From Tolypeutes matacus (lineage: Eukaryota > Chordata > Mammalia > Cingulata > Chlamyphoridae), in the NCBI GenBank assembly GCA_026826555.1, contig JAKSZT010054324.1:4883037-4947036 (forward strand): DNA of 64,000 nt, given 5' to 3'. The position numbers were made by a program, and so were the translations under genes. Positions 61,189-64,000 of the stretch are shown piece after piece; the first letter of the stretch is position 1, and the number at the start of each line of letters is the position of its first letter. The notes under the pieces are model-generated. The model ran no database searches, was not told where the DNA came from, and was given only the letters and a program-made list of their open reading frames with translations.

Positions 61189-61224
61189 CCCCCCCCCCAG
61201 ACACCCTCCCCCCAATAATCCCCC
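61189..61224 (-). promoter_or_regulatory. G-quadruplex-type motif in LINE-1 3' UTR
   Basis: C runs on the plus strand at 61189-61198 (10), 61204-61206 (3), 61208-61213 (6) and 61220-61224 (5) are G runs in the LINE-1 sense. Loops are 5, 1 and 6 bases, so it fits the G3+N1-7 rule. A G-rich 3' UTR tract is a known shared trait of mammalian LINE-1. That this one folds is inference. Confidence 0.75.
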
Positions 61225-62262
61225 GCAGTACCCATTGTAACCCTTCTGTGATCCAAATCCTCCATGAACATTTAGTCCATAAAATAATCAAATACACTTA
61301 CTAGGAAAAAGAAACAAGTGTGATAAGCTTACATGCAAGAAACAAACATAAGGAAACTCAGGGGGGAAAAAAAAAAGAGAGAAGGAAAAAAAACAAATAA
61401 TCAAACAAAGAACAAAACAAAATAAAATATAATTAGTGGATTGGGACATTCAAAAAATGGGCAAAAAAGCAAAGGAAATGCCTTTAAAAAAAATATATAT
61501 ATATATTCATTTTTTTCCTTTCTCTCTTCTTTTTTCCCCTTTTTCCTTCCCTTTATCACTGTGTTATCGGATGTCTGGTGTGCCATGACACCTTCCTCCT
61601 CTCAATCCCCATTGTCTCCCAATTTTTCATTTAATTTTCAAAGAAGTTTTAGGTCACAGCAAAGTCACACACGGAGTGCCGGAGACTCCCAGATACCAAA
61701 CCACCCCCGCTTCCCCACCCCATATTAATTCCCCCTCCTTTTTTTTTTTTTGGTTGTTAGCATTGTTATAACTGTTATGCAGATAGCAAAATATAGCAAC
61801 TAAACATTGTCAGTGATTTACAGTATAGTTTACAATTTAGATGATACAGTTTAATAATTTTGATGATATTTACCATGTCCTGTGTCCATTACTGAAAGGT
61901 AATGAAAAACCTTCCCCATGACCACCAAACAACCCATTAGATCTTGACTGTTCCCTTCTCCCCAGCCCCCCAGGGCCCATGATACCCCCCTCTCCTAACC
62001 CATGGAATGTCAAGATTCACAGTTACATGCCCTGGGGATTTGAACCAGCACTTCCTAATCCACCCACCCCCCAGTGCTGTACCACCAAACCCAGGAACAC
62101 CACCACTCATCTGCCCCATCCCCCAACATGCAACCACACTCTATCCCTTTACCATAGATTATGTCCATATGGGAGATGGCTCAAAGCCTGCTCTTCTCTT
62201 ACTCTCCTTTGTTAACCTATCTTTCAGACAATGGTTCTCAGAGACTGCTCACTTTCCTCAGT

Positions 62263-64000
62263 TCAGATCAGTGAGGTCATATACTGTTCATCCTTCAGTG
62301 CCTGGCTTGCTTCACTCAACATAAGGTCTTCAAGATTCATCCACGTTATTCCATGTGTTAGCACTTTGTTCCTTCTTACCGCTGAGTAATATTCCATTGT
62401 ATGTATGTGCCACATTTTGCTTATCCATTCGTCTGTTGATGGGCACCGGGGCTGATTCCAACTTTTGGCAATGGTGAACAATGCCGCTATAAACATTGGT
62501 GTGCATATATCTGTTTGTATTTTTGTTTTCAGTTCTTCTGGGTATATACCCAGTAGTGGAATTGCTGGATCATACGGAAGATCTATTGCAAGTTTTCTGA
62601 GGAACCGCCAAACTGTCCTCCACAGTGGCTGGACCATACCGCAGTCCCACCAGCAGTGGATGAGGGTTCCTATTCCTCCACATCCTCTCCAACATTTAGT
62701 GTCTCCTGTTTTTTTAATAGCTGCCATTCTGATGGGTGTAAGATGGTATCTCATTGTAGTTTTGATTTGCATTTCCCTGATAGCAAGCGATGTTGAGCAT
62801 TTTTTCATGTGCTTTTTAGACATTTGTATTTCTTCCTTGGAGAAGTGTCTTTACAGGTCACTTGCCCATTTTTTATATGGGTTGTTTGTCCTTTTATTTT
62901 CGAGGTGAAGGATTTCTTTATATATGCAGGATATTAGGCTCCTATCAGATATATGGTTGCCGAATATTTTTTTCCCATTGGGTAGGTTGCCTTTTTATTT
63001 TCTTAATAACATCCTTAGAGGTGCAGAAGTTTTTAATTTTGAGGAGATCCCATTTATCAATTTTTTCTCTTGCTGCTCGTGCTTTGGCTGTGAAGTTCAT
63101 GAAACCATTTCCTATTACAAGGTCCTGTAGATGCTTCCCTACATTATCTTCCAAGGTTTTTATGGTTTTGGCTCTTATATTTAGATCTTTGATCCATCTT
63201 GAGTTGATTTTTGTATAAGGTGTGAGATGGTATTCTTCTCTCATTCTTTTGGATATGGATATCCAGTTCTCCAAGCACCACTTGTTAAAGAGGCCACTCT
63301 CTCCCAGCTGAGTGGGTTTCGTGGCCTTGTCAAATATCAAATGACTGTATATGCGAGGATCTATATCAGAACTCTCAATCCGGATCCATTGGTCAGTAGG
63401 TCTATCCTTGTGCCAATACCATGCAGTTTTTATCACTGTAGCTTTGTAGTATGTTTTAAAGTCAGGTAATGTGATACCTCCAACTTCATTTTTCTTTTTC
63501 AATATATCTTTGGCAACTCGGGGCCTCTTACCTCTCCAAATATATTTTGTGGTTAGTTTTTCCAGTTCCTTAAAAATTATAGTGTTGACTTTTATTGGGA
63601 TTGCATTAAATCTGTAGATTAGTTTGGGTAGGATAGACATCTTGATGATGTTTAATCTTCCCATCCATGAACAGGGAATATTTTTCCATTTATTTAAGTC
63701 TTCTTTGAATTCCTTTAACAGTGTTGTGTAGTTTTCTGTATATAAGTCCTTTACATCTTTAGTTAAATTTATTCCTAGGTATTTGATTCTTTTGTTTACT
63801 ATTGTAAATGGTATTTTTTTCCTGATTTCCTCCTCAGTTTGCTGGTTATTGGTGTATAGAAATGCTACTGATTTTTGAGCATTGATCTTATAGCCTGCAA
63901 CATTACTGAACTCCTTTATAAGTTCTAGAAGCCTTGTTGTCGATTTCTCAGGGCTTTCTCTGTATAGGATCATGTCATCTGCAAATAATGAAATTTTTAC
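62263..64000 (-). pseudogene. LINE-1 ORF2 (reverse transcriptase and C-terminus), broken by two lesions
   Basis: ORF2 nicks target DNA and reverse-transcribes LINE-1 RNA. The frame is open from the window edge: '[20 protein letters not shown]' places the catalytic FADD box at 63985-63974. It continues through '[12 protein letters not shown]'-like and '[20 protein letters not shown]' to '[16 protein letters not shown]' and a stop at 62945. The stop follows a one-base gain in a 7-T run (62967-62973); removing it conceptually restores a typical LINE-1 reading. A second lesion is an in-frame TAA at 62851-62853, just before '[20 protein letters not shown]'. The C-terminal part 62823-62263 is clean, with the Cys-rich '[20 protein letters not shown]', and ends 'DEQYMTSLI'. 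The endonuclease and ORF1 lie outside the window. Confidence 0.93.

Larger units (their letters stand above)
59399..64000 (-). mobile_element. LINE-1 copy D, relatively young, runs off the right edge
   Basis: A minus-strand LINE-1 of at least 4.5 kb. The T-rich tail is at about 59399-59456, the 3' UTR runs from about 59457 to 62262 (about 2.8 kb), and ORF2 from 62263 to the window edge. The 3' UTR is homologous in several blocks to that of copy A and to the short insertion at 37596-37835, so it is a real part of this lineage, although small nested inserts are possible. One such insert is the U4 fragment at 60662-60735. A G-quadruplex-type run lies on the sense strand at 61189-61224. Open frames in the 3' UTR on both strands (such as 59785-60174) are by-products. 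Confidence 0.92.

Noticed and set aside
62465..62908. 147-codon plus-strand frame and the following 118-codon frame (62862-63218)
   Set aside because: Both are antisense to LINE-1 ORF2, which is clearly the coding strand (FADD box, Cys-rich C-terminus).

Overview
This is AT-rich, repeat-dense mammalian nuclear DNA with no intact protein-coding gene, no CRISPR, operon or other prokaryotic feature, and no intact structural RNA gene. The minus-strand tRNA-derived SINEs (tRNA-like 5' part ending in a GGGAAGCGG/GGGAGTGG-type start, plus a T/C-rich body) look like the DAS SINEs of Xenarthra. Together with LINE-1 copies that have a distinctive long 3' UTR, they point to an armadillo or sloth; I cannot say which. 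Old mammal-wide repeats (MIR, L2, MER5A, MER20, MaLR-type LTRs) form the background. Family names were assigned by eye, without a repeat library.

Layout. 1-11.6 kb: unique AT-rich DNA, MIR and L2 fragments, four DAS SINEs, a LINE-like insertion with a clear target-site duplication (TSD) at 4531-5404, a U6 snRNA pseudogene fused to a foreign A-tailed 3' segment (5487-5675), and a MER5A copy split by a SINE (10915-11585). 11.6-31.7 kb: L2, two related xenarthran LTRs (13246-13919 and 27207-27834), a 3.9-kb minus-strand LINE-1 'A' (16983-20905), a TATCA microsatellite, a perfect 32-bp AT palindrome, and a MER20. 31.7-37 kb: an old plus-strand LINE-1 'B' that keeps its 5' part and ORF1 but lacks the reverse-transcriptase core and the 3' end. 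37-46 kb: a short LINE-1 3' end, L2 and MIR fragments, and the longest low-repeat tract (39.0-42.0 kb). 46.3-48.85 kb: a LINE-1 3' end 'C' split by a retrocopy of PTS (6-pyruvoyl-tetrahydropterin synthase). 49.6-50.6 kb: two LTR-like elements in a row. 50.7-59 kb: MIR, L2 and unique DNA. 59.4-64 kb: a fairly young minus-strand LINE-1 'D' that runs off the right edge, with ORF2 broken by two visible lesions and a U4 snRNA fragment inside its about 2.8-kb 3' UTR.

No cooperating gene set or new biological system is visible. The most notable items are by-products of LINE-1 retrotransposition: a PTS retrocopy lacking exactly the 23 nt I recall as PTS exon 3, a tailless 3'-truncated U4 insertion with a 17-bp TSD, and a U6 chimera with a 17-bp TSD. 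Each can be tested by simple alignment.
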